This document shows, one piece after another, positions 1 to 7,185 of a DNA stretch of 64,000 bases. Made by a program: the position numbers and the translations under genes. Position 1 is the first letter of the stretch. Each line of letters opens with the position of its first letter. The DNA comes from DASUPK01 sp963795665 (GTDB taxonomy: Bacteria; Actinomycetota; Thermoleophilia; Solirubrobacterales; 70-9): NCBI GenBank assembly GCA_963795665.1, contig CAWCIP010000005.1, positions 62,001 to 126,000 of the forward strand, given 5' to 3'. Under the pieces are notes generated by a model, which was not told the origin of the DNA, did not search any database, and saw only the letters and a list, made by a program, of their open reading frames with translations.

Positions 1-671
1 CGCGGCTCCGCGGGCGCACCCGCGGCCACGGCAAGCCGATCCGCCCATGCTCCCGCGCAGCTGATCACGAGACCCGCCTCGGTGCTCCCATGCTCGTGCT
101 CCACCCTGACGCGCCGGCCGCCCGGAACGAGGCGCTGGACGCCACAGCCCGTGACGACGATTCCGCCGGCGGCTTCGACGTCCGCGGCGTAGGAGGCGGC
201 GACCCTGGCGAAGTCGACGACCCCGGTCTCCGGCGAATGCAGTGCGGCCACACCGCGCGCATGGGGCTCGATCTCGTCGATCCCATCCCCGTCGATCCGC
301 CTCAGCCCGGGAACCCCGTTCTCCCTTCCACGGCGCTCGAGCTCGTCGAGGCGCGGCAGCTCGGACTCGCTGGCGGCGACGATCAGCTTGCCGCTCTTGC
401 GCGCCTCGATCCCGCGCTCCTCGCAGTAGGAATAGAGGAGCCGGGCTCCCTCGACGCAGAGCCGCGCCTTGAGCGATCCGGGCTCGTAGTAGATGCCGGC
501 GTGGATCACCCCGCTCGAGTGCGAAGTCTGATGGGCGGCGAGCCGGTCCTCGCGCTCGAGCAGGCAGAGATCCGAATCGGGATGGCGGGCGAGCAGCTCG
601 CGCGCGACCGCCAGCCCGAGGATGCCGCCGCCGATCACGACGACGTCGCAGGTGGGTGGCGGTTCGGCCAC
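1..671 (-). CDS. lhgO: L-2-hydroxyglutarate oxidase, 5' part (cut by window start)
   Basis: FAD-dependent oxidase that converts L-2-hydroxyglutarate to 2-oxoglutarate, a metabolite-repair and lysine-catabolism step. About 223 codons are visible; the C-terminal half lies outside the window. The N-terminus has the dinucleotide-binding fold VVIGGGILGLAVARELL near residues 10-26, with an acidic residue ending the second strand (LLERE). The family signature HSSGVIHAGIYYEPGSLKAR follows near residues 50-70, then the TGVVDFARVAASYA substrate-domain stretch. The start is the GTG at 671: an in-frame TAG lies 12 nt upstream, and a TAGAGT hexamer ends 6 nt before it, which suggests a leaderless mRNA. 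It is divergent from the DNA ligase gene. Family assignment is firm; glycerol-3-phosphate dehydrogenase-like relatives lack this signature. Confidence 0.85.
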   Translation of the reverse strand, partial: MAEPPPTCDVVVIGGGILGLAVARELLARHPDSDLCLLEREDRLAAHQTSHSSGVIHAGIYYEPGSLKARLCVEGARLLYSYCEERGIEARKSGKLIVAASESELPRLDELERRGRENGVPGLRRIDGDGIDEIEPHARGVAALHSPETGVVDFARVAASYAADVEAAGGIVVTGCGVQRLVPGGRRVRVEHEHGSTEAGLVISCAGAWADRLAVAAGAPAEP

Positions 672-677
672 GGTGCG

Positions 678-683
678 ACTCTA
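678..683 (-). promoter_or_regulatory. -10 element, probable leaderless promoter of lhgO
   Basis: TAGAGT on the minus strand, 6 nt (CGCACC) before the GTG start. No convincing -35 hexamer or Shine-Dalgarno sequence. Confidence 0.5.
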
Positions 684-692
684 CGGCGCGAC

Positions 693-698
693 TAGGAT
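693..698 (+). promoter_or_regulatory. -10 element, probable leaderless promoter of the ligase gene
   Basis: TAGGAT, 6 nt (CGCCAC) before the ATG at 705. It lies back to back with the lhgO -10, 9 bp away. Confidence 0.55.
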
Positions 699-704
699 CG
701 CCAC

Positions 705-1673
705 ATGGCGCTTCCGCTGAAGCCCCCGATCCAGCCGCAGCTCGCGCTCTCCCGAAAGGTGCTGCCCGAGGGCGAGGGGTGGGCGTACGAGCCGAAGTAC
801 GACGGGTTCCGGGCGCTCGCCTACGTCGACGGCGACGACGTCTACCTCCAGTCGCGCGGCGGCAAGCCGCTGCGCCGCTACTTCCCGGAGGTCGCCTTCC
901 CGAAGGGCCGCTACGTGCTCGACGGCGAGCTGGTGATCCTCGACGAGGACGGCAACGAGGTGTTCGATCTGCTCCAGAACCGCCTCCATCCGGCGGAGTC
1001 GCGCGTGAGGATGCTCGCCGAGAAGACACCGGCGCTGTTCCGGGCCTTCGACCTGCTGGCCCGGGATCGCCGCAAGCTCACCGGAAAGCCGTTCAGCGAG
1101 CGCCGGGCGGCGCTCGAGGAGCTGATCGCGGAGGCGCCCGGCCGCAGGAAGACGGCATCCGGCTCGGTCGAGGTCACCCCGATCGTGAAGACCGCCAAGA
1201 GGGCCGAGCCGTGGCTGCTGAGCGGCGAGGGCGTGATCGCCAAGGAGCTCGACGCGGTCTACAAGCCCGGCCAGCGCAAGGGGATGGTGAAGATCAAGCG
1301 TGTGCGCACGATCGACTGCGTGATCGTCGGCTGGCGACCGGGCAAGGAGAAGGGCACCGTCGGCTCTCTCATCCTCGGGCTCTACGAGAAGGGGAAGCTG
1401 CGCCCGATCGGCCATACCTCCGGCCTGAAGGCCAAGGAGAAAAAGGAGCTGGTGAAGACGCTGGCGGAGTACGAGACCGGCGAGAAGGGCTCGGGCGACC
1501 CAAGCCGCTGGGACGCCAACCGGGATTTGGAGTGGTACGCGCTACGCCCCGAGCTGGTGGTCGAGGTCACCTACGACCACACCAGCGGCGGGCGCATCCG
1601 GCACGGCTCGAAGATCGTCCGGTGGCGCGACGACAAGGCGCCCAAGGACTGCAAGATCGACCAGCTGGTCTAG
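705..1673 (+). CDS. ligC: ATP-dependent DNA ligase (LigC / LigD ligase-domain type)
   Basis: Seals DNA nicks through an enzyme-AMP intermediate; LigC/LigD ligases act in bacterial NHEJ and short-patch repair. The 322-residue protein has motif I EPKYDGFR (adenylated Lys31), YVLDGELVI (motif III region), SGEGVIAKELD (motif IV) and MVKIKR (motif V). A C-terminal OB-fold carries the HTSGLK and RHGSKIVRWRDDK stretches and ends CKIDQLV. The length matches stand-alone mycobacterial LigC (about 350 residues); no polymerase or nuclease domain is attached. A LigD-type polymerase lies 0.8 kb away on the other strand. The stop overlaps the stop of the convergent membrane-protein gene by 4 bp. No Ku gene is visible in the window. 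Confidence 0.88.
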   Translation: MALPLKPPIQPQLALSRKVLPEGEGWAYEPKYDGFRALAYVDGDDVYLQSRGGKPLRRYFPEVAFPKGRYVLDGELVILDEDGNEVFDLLQNRLHPAESRVRMLAEKTPALFRAFDLLARDRRKLTGKPFSERRAALEELIAEAPGRRKTASGSVEVTPIVKTAKRAEPWLLSGEGVIAKELDAVYKPGQRKGMVKIKRVRTIDCVIVGWRPGKEKGTVGSLILGLYEKGKLRPIGHTSGLKAKEKKELVKTLAEYETGEKGSGDPSRWDANRDLEWYALRPELVVEVTYDHTSGGRIRHGSKIVRWRDDKAPKDCKIDQLV

Positions 1674-2398
1674 GCGTGGCCTGCCCAGGGATCGTGCAAC
1701 GCGGGATTGCCGACCGAATCGAGGATGTGAGGCCAGACGTAGACCTCCCAGGTCGCCGCGACCAGCAGCATCGGGATCGCGATCGCCACGGTCACCACCG
1801 TCGCCGCCAGGAGCTGGTCCCACTTGCCCTTGCGACTGGCGATCGTCCAGGCCGCCAGTGGCAGGAACACGGCGGTCAGCTCGAGCAGGGCGTGGGGGAG
1901 GGCGGTGAGGACGAGCAGCGGGGCCGAGACACCCACGTCCCAGGCGATCGTCGAGCCGACGAGGCCGAGGGCGATGGTCTGGGTGAAGAGGGAGAAGCAG
2001 GTCACCCCGATCACCCAGGCGAATGCGATCGGCCGCGCCTTCTCGTGGATCACCCGTTTGATCCCGGTCTTCCTGCTCGCCGTGAGCGGCAGGGTCGCTC
2101 CCGCGATGAAGCCGGCGACGCAGGCGAAGGCGTGCAGCGCAAGGACCAGCGAGTTCCGTCCCAGCACTCCAAGGACGCGCTCGGGGTCCGGGCCGCCGGC
2201 GGTCGGGCCGTAGTGGAAGCCGTAGTCGGGCTTCAACACGGACGCGGCTAGGGTCACGGCGGCGAGCAGGCCCAGCGCGATCAGCACCGCACCGACCACC
2301 CAGGTGCGGATCACGGGCCAGGGATCGCCCTCCCAACGCGCCAGGATCGAGCGCGTCGACCGCATGCCGTGAACGAGCACGTACTGGTTCGCGTCCAT
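1670..2398 (-). CDS. SpoIIM/DUF95-like integral membrane protein
   Basis: A 242-residue protein with about five hydrophobic segments. The hallmark is the C-proximal PHALLELTAVFLPLAAW stretch (about residues 170-187), which resembles the conserved P-H-x-x-L-E-L-P segment of the stage II sporulation protein M / DUF95 family. That family is widespread in non-sporulating Actinobacteria and often of unknown function. The N-terminus (GMRSTRSILARWEGDP) looks cytoplasmic. The 3' end overlaps the convergent ligase stop, so the two genes share termination space. No sporulation genes are nearby, so a sporulation role is not implied. The start at 2398 is the first ATG of the frame; the methionine at residue 12 is an alternative. 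Confidence 0.65.
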   Translation of the reverse strand: MDANQYVLVHGMRSTRSILARWEGDPWPVIRTWVVGAVLIALGLLAAVTLAASVLKPDYGFHYGPTAGGPDPERVLGVLGRNSLVLALHAFACVAGFIAGATLPLTASRKTGIKRVIHEKARPIAFAWVIGVTCFSLFTQTIALGLVGSTIAWDVGVSAPLLVLTALPHALLELTAVFLPLAAWTIASRKGKWDQLLAATVVTVAIAIPMLLVAATWEVYVWPHILDSVGNPALHDPWAGHA

Positions 2399-2452
2399 GC
2401 GTCAACTCATCGGCCCGCTCCGCGGCGTGCATGAGCCAGAACTAGGGAGGCG

Positions 2453-3481
2453 TCAGGACTTCTTCTTGGCCCGGCTCGGCTGCACCCGCTTGGGCTCGCC
2501 GCGCTGCTTGGCGAAATGGGGTGGCCAGGGCGCATCCCCGAGGCCGCCCTCCTCGTCGCGGCGGGCAAGGTCCAGGAGCTGGTCGAGCGAGCCGGCATGC
2601 TTGTCGATGTCCGCCGCCGGATCGCCCTTCTTGCGGACGCGGTCAGGCACGGTGTCGAGCCGCAGCTCGGCCGGATCGACGTCCGGGACCTCGTTCCAGT
2701 CGAGCGGGCAGCAGACCCGCGCGTCCGGGACCGGCCTGACCGAATACCCGGAGGCGATGGTCCGGTCCCGCGCGTTCTGGTTGTAGTCGACGAAGACCCC
2801 GTGACGCTCCTCCTTCCACCACTTGCTGGTCGCGTTCTTCGGCACCCGGCGCTCGACCTCGCGCGCCAGCGCCAGCGCGGCTCGCCGTACGTCCACGTAG
2901 TCCCAGCGCGGCTCGATGCGCACGTTGACGTGAATCCCCCGGGAGCCCGAGGTCTTCGGGTAGCCGACCAGGCCATGCTCCTCGAGCACCTCCTTGACGC
3001 ACATCGCCACCTTCCGCACGGTGTTCCAGCGCACGCCCGGCATGGGGTCGAGGTCGACGCGCAGCTCGTCGGGACAGTCGAGATCAGCGCGGCGGACGGG
3101 ATGCGGGTTGAAGTCGACGACTCCGAGGTTGACCGCCCAGACGAGGTGCGCGGCGTCGTTGGCCACCAGCTCTGTCGCGGTTCGCCCGCTCGGGAAGGTG
3201 AAGGTCGCCGTCTGGAGCCAGTCGGGCGCGCCCTTCGGCACGCGCTTCTGGAAGAAGAACTCGCCGCTCACCCCGTCGACGAAGCGCTTCATCGTCCCCG
3301 GCCGCTCGCGCAGCTGGTTCACCGCCGCGTCCTCGACCGCCATGTAGTACTCGGCCAGGTCGAGCTTGGTGAACTTCGGCTTGGGGAAGAAGAGCTTGTC
3401 GGGGTTGGACAGGCGCACCTCGCGGCCCGCGACCTCAACGGTCGTGTACTTGCTCTTCGCCACCGTGGACATCTTCGCCAT
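2453..3481 (-). CDS. LigD-type polymerase/primase (archaeo-eukaryotic primase fold), stand-alone
   Basis: DNA/RNA polymerase domain that fills gaps and adds ribonucleotides at double-strand breaks during NHEJ. The 342 residues cover the LigD PolDom. They open with VEVAGREVRLSNPDKLFFP, then carry the RVDLDPMPG stretch with the catalytic Asp pair (about residues 142-146), TSGSRGIHV with the conserved His, and VFVDYNQNARDRTIASGYSVR with the third acidic residue and a basic substrate-contact region. A Lys/Arg-rich tail ends the protein. Neither a ligase nor a phosphoesterase domain is fused to it. The likely partner ligase is the gene at 705. The start ATG at 3481 has no obvious Shine-Dalgarno or -10 element; an in-frame ATG lies 9 nt inside. 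Confidence 0.85.
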   Translation of the reverse strand: MAKMSTVAKSKYTTVEVAGREVRLSNPDKLFFPKPKFTKLDLAEYYMAVEDAAVNQLRERPGTMKRFVDGVSGEFFFQKRVPKGAPDWLQTATFTFPSGRTATELVANDAAHLVWAVNLGVVDFNPHPVRRADLDCPDELRVDLDPMPGVRWNTVRKVAMCVKEVLEEHGLVGYPKTSGSRGIHVNVRIEPRWDYVDVRRAALALAREVERRVPKNATSKWWKEERHGVFVDYNQNARDRTIASGYSVRPVPDARVCCPLDWNEVPDVDPAELRLDTVPDRVRKKGDPAADIDKHAGSLDQLLDLARRDEEGGLGDAPWPPHFAKQRGEPKRVQPSRAKKKS

Positions 3482-3518
3482 TTGGACCGCGAAACCGGGG
3501 CCGAGTCATCGGCGCTGA

Positions 3519-4433
3519 TTGAATCCAGGCATCGAAGAGCTCGAGACGCTGACCTATGAGGTGACAGGGCGAATCGCCCGCGTCACTCTGAACCGGCCCG
3601 ACCGCGGCAACGGGATCACCCTCGAGATGCCGCGCGAGCTCGCCGCCTGCGTCGAGCGGGCGAACCTGGATCCCGAGGTCCACGTCATCGCGCTCGCCGG
3701 GAACGGCTCAGGGTTCTGCGGCGGCTACGACCTCGTGGCCTCCGCCGAGGGGGACATGCAGGGCGTGGCGAGCGCCGACGCGCCGCCGGGATCGCCGATC
3801 GATCCGGCCGTCCAGGCCCGCAATCACGATCCGGAGGGCAACTGGGATCCGGTCGTCGACTACCAGATGATGAGCCGCAACCTGCGTGGCTTCATGAGCC
3901 TCTTCCACTCCGACAAGCCGGCGATCTGCAAGGTGCACGGCTACTGCGTCGCGGGTGGCACCGACATGGCGCTCTGCTCGGACCTGATGGTGGTCGAGGA
4001 CCGGGCCAAGATCGGCTATCCGCCCGCAAGGGTCTGGGGCGTCCCCACCAGCGCGCTCTGGGCGTACCGCGTCGGTCCCACCCGGGCCAAGCGCCTGCTG
4101 CTCACCGGCGATTCGATCGACGGAACCACGGCGGTGGAGTGGGGCCTCGCCACCGAGGCGGCTCCGGCGGCAGAGCTCGACGACCGCTTCGAGGCTCTGC
4201 TCGAGCGGGTCGCGCACGTCCCGATCAACCAGCTGGTCATGCACAAGCTGCTCGTCAATCAGGCGCTCTACGCGCAGGGCCTGCAGGCGACGCAGTCGCT
4301 CGGCGTCTTCTTCGACGGCATCGCCCGGCACACACCGGAGGGCTTCGAGTGGCAGCGGCTGGCGGCCGAGAAGGGGTTCAAGGAGGCCGTCCGCGAGCGA
4401 GACGAGCCCTTCGGCGACTACGGCCGCCGGTAG
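3519..4433 (+). CDS. Enoyl-CoA hydratase/isomerase (crotonase) family protein
   Basis: Crotonase-fold enzyme acting on acyl-CoA thioesters (hydration, isomerisation or C-C cleavage). The two oxyanion-hole loops are visible: IALAGNGSGFCGGYDL (about residues 52-67) and VHGYCVAGGTDMALCSD (about residues 137-153). The start is probably TTG at 3519, because the TYEVTGRIARVTLNRP strand expected near a crotonase N-terminus follows within 15 residues; there is no good ribosome site. At 304 residues it is longer than the usual 260, owing to an insertion (about residues 75-120) after the first loop. The substrate cannot be read from the sequence. The thioesterase gene starts 12 bp downstream, so a shared acyl-CoA role is likely. 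Confidence 0.8.
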   Translation: MNPGIEELETLTYEVTGRIARVTLNRPDRGNGITLEMPRELAACVERANLDPEVHVIALAGNGSGFCGGYDLVASAEGDMQGVASADAPPGSPIDPAVQARNHDPEGNWDPVVDYQMMSRNLRGFMSLFHSDKPAICKVHGYCVAGGTDMALCSDLMVVEDRAKIGYPPARVWGVPTSALWAYRVGPTRAKRLLLTGDSIDGTTAVEWGLATEAAPAAELDDRFEALLERVAHVPINQLVMHKLLVNQALYAQGLQATQSLGVFFDGIARHTPEGFEWQRLAAEKGFKEAVRERDEPFGDYGRR

Positions 4434-4436
4434 CCT
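4431..4436 (+). promoter_or_regulatory. -10-like hexamer before the thioesterase gene
   Basis: TAGCCT, 9 nt before the GTG at 4446. Its TAG is also the stop codon of the crotonase gene, so the thioesterase may have its own start site as well as read-through from upstream. Confidence 0.35.
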
Positions 4437-4445
4437 GTCCCGCCC

Positions 4446-4907
4446 GTGAACTCCGACATCACCGTCGAGAACATCAAGGGGTGGCTCCCCGGCACCTTCC
4501 CGGGGGACATGGCGATCGAGCCCCTGGAGGTCACCGACGACGTCTCGACCGGCCGCATGGTCGTCGACAAGCGCCACCTGCATCCCGGCGGCTTCGTCCA
4601 CGGCGGCGTCTGGACGGCGTTCGGGGACTCGGTCGCCGCCTGGGCGACGTTCCGCGCCCTGCCGCCCAACCACGACTTCACGACGATCGAGCTCAAGCTG
4701 AACGTCTTCGCCGCGGCGGCCCTGGGCGATGAGCTGATCTGCCGGGCGCGGGCGCTCCACGCCGGCCGCAGCACCGCCGTGATCGAGGCCGAGATCTACA
4801 AGGGCGAGAAGCGGGTGGCCAACCTGATCGTCACCCAGTTCGTGCTGCCGGGACGCGACCCGCGGGCCGAGCGGCCGGCTCCGGGCGACTATCCGCCGGG
4901 GGATTGA
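4446..4907 (+). CDS. PaaI-family hotdog-fold acyl-CoA thioesterase
   Basis: Hydrolyses acyl-CoA thioesters; PaaI relatives act on aryl- or hydroxyphenylacetyl-CoA and rescue trapped CoA. The 153-residue protein has the family loop HLHPGGFVHGGVWTAFGDS (about residues 44-62), with the HGG before the central hotdog helix and an Asp in that helix. The substrate-strand segment FTTIELKLNVFAAAALGDEL and a closing strand VANLIVTQFVL follow. The tail (about 20 residues) is Pro/Arg-rich. The GTG start at 4446 is chosen because the protein then begins just before the first strand. The preceding crotonase suggests both work on CoA-bound substrates. Confidence 0.82.
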   Translation: MNSDITVENIKGWLPGTFPGDMAIEPLEVTDDVSTGRMVVDKRHLHPGGFVHGGVWTAFGDSVAAWATFRALPPNHDFTTIELKLNVFAAAALGDELICRARALHAGRSTAVIEAEIYKGEKRVANLIVTQFVLPGRDPRAERPAPGDYPPGD

Positions 4908-4970
4908 CGGCTTCAAGCATCAACGGCCGCCACAAACACCGCGGCCGGACCTAAGGCCACAGGCGGCCGC

Positions 4971-5705
4971 TCAGCCCAGGATGTTGACCGCCCGGGCAAC
5001 GACGAGCCCGAGCGTCACGATCGCCGCGGTCCCCTGTGTGCCCATCAGAAGCTTTGCTGTCTCGGTGATCGGCATCGTGTCGGTCGGGCTGAACGCCGTG
5101 GCGTTGGTCAGGGACGTGTAGAGGTAGTCGACGAAGCTCGGCTGCCATTTGTCGCCCATAGGGGTGAGCTGGGGGTTCTCCATCTGGGGGAACTGGAAGT
5201 CCGGCCAGGGCCGGGCCTTCTCATAACGACTCAACGGGCCACCTCGGTCGAGATCCCAATAGAGGACGGAGAAGAGCAGCACGTTGGTGACCCAGAGCAC
5301 CAAGCCCGAGCCGATCAGCGCATGTCCGCCGACCTTCCCGCCGGTGACCAGGTAGTGCACGAGAAGTCCGAGGGAGACGAGATAGGTGAGGATCACGAGG
5401 CCGAGGATCGACCAGAGCAGGCCGCGCTGATGGCGCCACCCCAGTCTCGAGGCTCGTTGGGGAGAGACCACGATCAGCGTGAGAAGCAGAAGCCCTTCCA
5501 CGGCCGGGATCAGCCACTTCGGGCCGACGACGAGCTTGTCGGAGAGCGTCAGATGGAGCGCGATCGCCATGGCGATGGCGAGCTGGGCCGGCCAGAGCGG
5601 ATCACCGTCTTCCACCCGCCGGTTCAGGCGCCGAAACTCGCTCTGCAGGTGAAGTGGGAGAGACTCTGCTTCAGCCGGCGCGCTGGATGAGCTCGTATCG
5701 GGCAT
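4971..5705 (-). CDS. Integral membrane protein, unknown function, with an ion-channel-like C-terminus
   Basis: The 244-residue protein has an N-terminal cytoplasmic stretch (about 40 residues), four hydrophobic segments (about residues 43-60, 65-82, 96-120 and 127-148), a long loop, and a last unit at about residues 190-244. In that unit YLYTSLTNATAFSPTDTMPI is followed by an amphipathic-hydrophobic helix ending GLVVARAVNIL. The arrangement of pore helix, threonine-rich loop and inner helix resembles two-TM K+ channel modules. The usual T-x-G-Y-G-D filter is replaced by TAFSPTD, so potassium selectivity should not be assumed. I do not recognise a characterised family. The neighbours are metabolic and unrelated. 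TAGCCT lies 11 nt upstream of the ATG. Confidence 0.6.
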   Translation of the reverse strand: MPDTSSSSAPAEAESLPLHLQSEFRRLNRRVEDGDPLWPAQLAIAMAIALHLTLSDKLVVGPKWLIPAVEGLLLLTLIVVSPQRASRLGWRHQRGLLWSILGLVILTYLVSLGLLVHYLVTGGKVGGHALIGSGLVLWVTNVLLFSVLYWDLDRGGPLSRYEKARPWPDFQFPQMENPQLTPMGDKWQPSFVDYLYTSLTNATAFSPTDTMPITETAKLLMGTQGTAAIVTLGLVVARAVNILG

Positions 5706-5739
5706 CGGCAGAGCCGAGGCTAGAGTCGGTCCAGGACGG

Positions 5740-7185
5740 CTACTGAACCCGGTGGATCTCGAACAGGTTCGTGCCCATCTCCTGCGCAGGCAGCCCGGCC
5801 GTGATCGCGACCAGGTCGCCGGACTCGGCGATGCCCTGCTCGCGCGCCAGGTTGGCGCAGTCGTCGAGCAGCTTGCGAATCGACGTCCAGTCCTCGGCCT
5901 GGGTCGAGCTGATCCCGAAGAGGAGGTTCATCCGGCGGACGGTCTCCAGCCGCGGCGAGACGGCGAGCACCGGCACCCTCGGACGGTGGGCCGAGATCAG
6001 GCGGGCAGTCCGCCCCGAATTCGTCGGGCAGATGATCGCCCTCAGTCCGAGGCGGTAGCAGGCCGCCACAGCCACCTGCGCGACCGTCTCGGCGATGTCG
6101 TGCTCCTTCTCCTCCACCCGCGTGAAGACCATCTCCCCGAACCTGAGGCGCGGCTCGGTGACGCGCGCGATCCTGTCCATCACCCGGACCGCCTCGACCG
6201 GGTAGTCGCCGATCGCCGTCTCCTCGGAGAGCATCACGGCGTCGGTGCCGTCGTAGATCGCGTTGGCGACGTCGGTCACCTCGGCGCGGGTCGGGCGCGA
6301 GGCGCGCACCATCGTCGCCAGCATCTGGGTGGCGGTGATCGCGGGCTTGGATGCGCGGCCGGCGAGCGCGATCAGCCTCTTCTGCGCCCCGGGGACCTCC
6401 TCGATCGGCAGCTCCACACCGAGGTCGCCGCGGGCGATCATGATCCCGCTGCCCGCGGCATCGATGATCTCGGCCGCGCGCTCGGCGGCCTGCGGCTTCT
6501 CGATCTTGGCGATCAGGGGGATGTCGGAATCGCGCTCCTTCAACCGTGCCTCGACCTGCTCGAGATCGGACGGGCGGCGGACGAAGGAGACCGCCAGCAG
6601 GTCGATGCCGTTGTCGCAGGCGAAGTCGATCCAGGGCTGGTCGGAGGCACCGGTCTCGGGCAGGTCGCTGTCCGCGCCCGGAAGGTTGACGCCCTGATGA
6701 GAGCTGACTGCGCCGCCGGCCTCGATCTCGCACGTCACGGAGTCGCCGGAGACCGAGAGGACCTTCAGGCGAACGCGGCCATCGGCGAGGAAGACGGGGT
6801 CGCCCTCGTTCACCGCCCTGGCGAAGCCATCCCACTGGACCGTGAGCAACTCGGCGTTCCCGGGGGTGCCATTCGTCTGACCCTTGAGCACGACGTTCGA
6901 GCCGGAGTGGAGGACCGCGACGTCCCCCTCGAGGTCCCCGAGACGCAGCTTGGGGCCGGGGAGGTCGCCCATGATCCCGACCTCCCGCCCGACCTCCTCG
7001 CTGACGGCGCGGATCCGCCGGACGTTCTCGGCCTGCTCCTCGGGGCTCCCGTGGGCGAAGTTGAGCCGGAAGACGTCGACGCCCGCCTCGAACAGCTCGC
7101 GCAGCACCTCAGGGGAGCTGCTCGCCGGGCCGACGGTGGCGACGATCTTGGTGCGCCGGGCGGTGCCCTGCCCGGAGGAGGGCAT
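5740..7185 (-). CDS. pyk: Pyruvate kinase
   Basis: Transfers phosphate from phosphoenolpyruvate to ADP in the last glycolytic step; cytoplasmic. From the ATG at 7185 it is 481 residues, the normal length. Motifs in order: KIVATVGPAS, DVFRLNFAHGS (substrate-binding Arg), IAKIEKPQA (catalytic Lys), IMIARGDLGVELP, KPAITATQML, and the allosteric-domain stretch ending in MGTNLFEIHRVQ. As written the frame is open upstream into the P-type ATPase, giving one 1308-codon ORF (5740-9666). In the frame one base off, the ATPase ends with a TGA overlapping this ATG (TGATG). Two translationally coupled genes are therefore more likely than a true fusion. Confidence 0.88.
   Translation of the reverse strand: MPSSGQGTARRTKIVATVGPASSSPEVLRELFEAGVDVFRLNFAHGSPEEQAENVRRIRAVSEEVGREVGIMGDLPGPKLRLGDLEGDVAVLHSGSNVVLKGQTNGTPGNAELLTVQWDGFARAVNEGDPVFLADGRVRLKVLSVSGDSVTCEIEAGGAVSSHQGVNLPGADSDLPETGASDQPWIDFACDNGIDLLAVSFVRRPSDLEQVEARLKERDSDIPLIAKIEKPQAAERAAEIIDAAGSGIMIARGDLGVELPIEEVPGAQKRLIALAGRASKPAITATQMLATMVRASRPTRAEVTDVANAIYDGTDAVMLSEETAIGDYPVEAVRVMDRIARVTEPRLRFGEMVFTRVEEKEHDIAETVAQVAVAACYRLGLRAIICPTNSGRTARLISAHRPRVPVLAVSPRLETVRRMNLLFGISSTQAEDWTSIRKLLDDCANLAREQGIAESGDLVAITAGLPAQEMGTNLFEIHRVQ

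Noticed and set aside
3708..4916. 402-codon antisense ORF opposite the crotonase and thioesterase genes
   Set aside because: Arg/Asp/His-rich with no motif. It is the shadow frame expected from GC-rich coding on the other strand; the opposite strand has two well-conserved enzymes.
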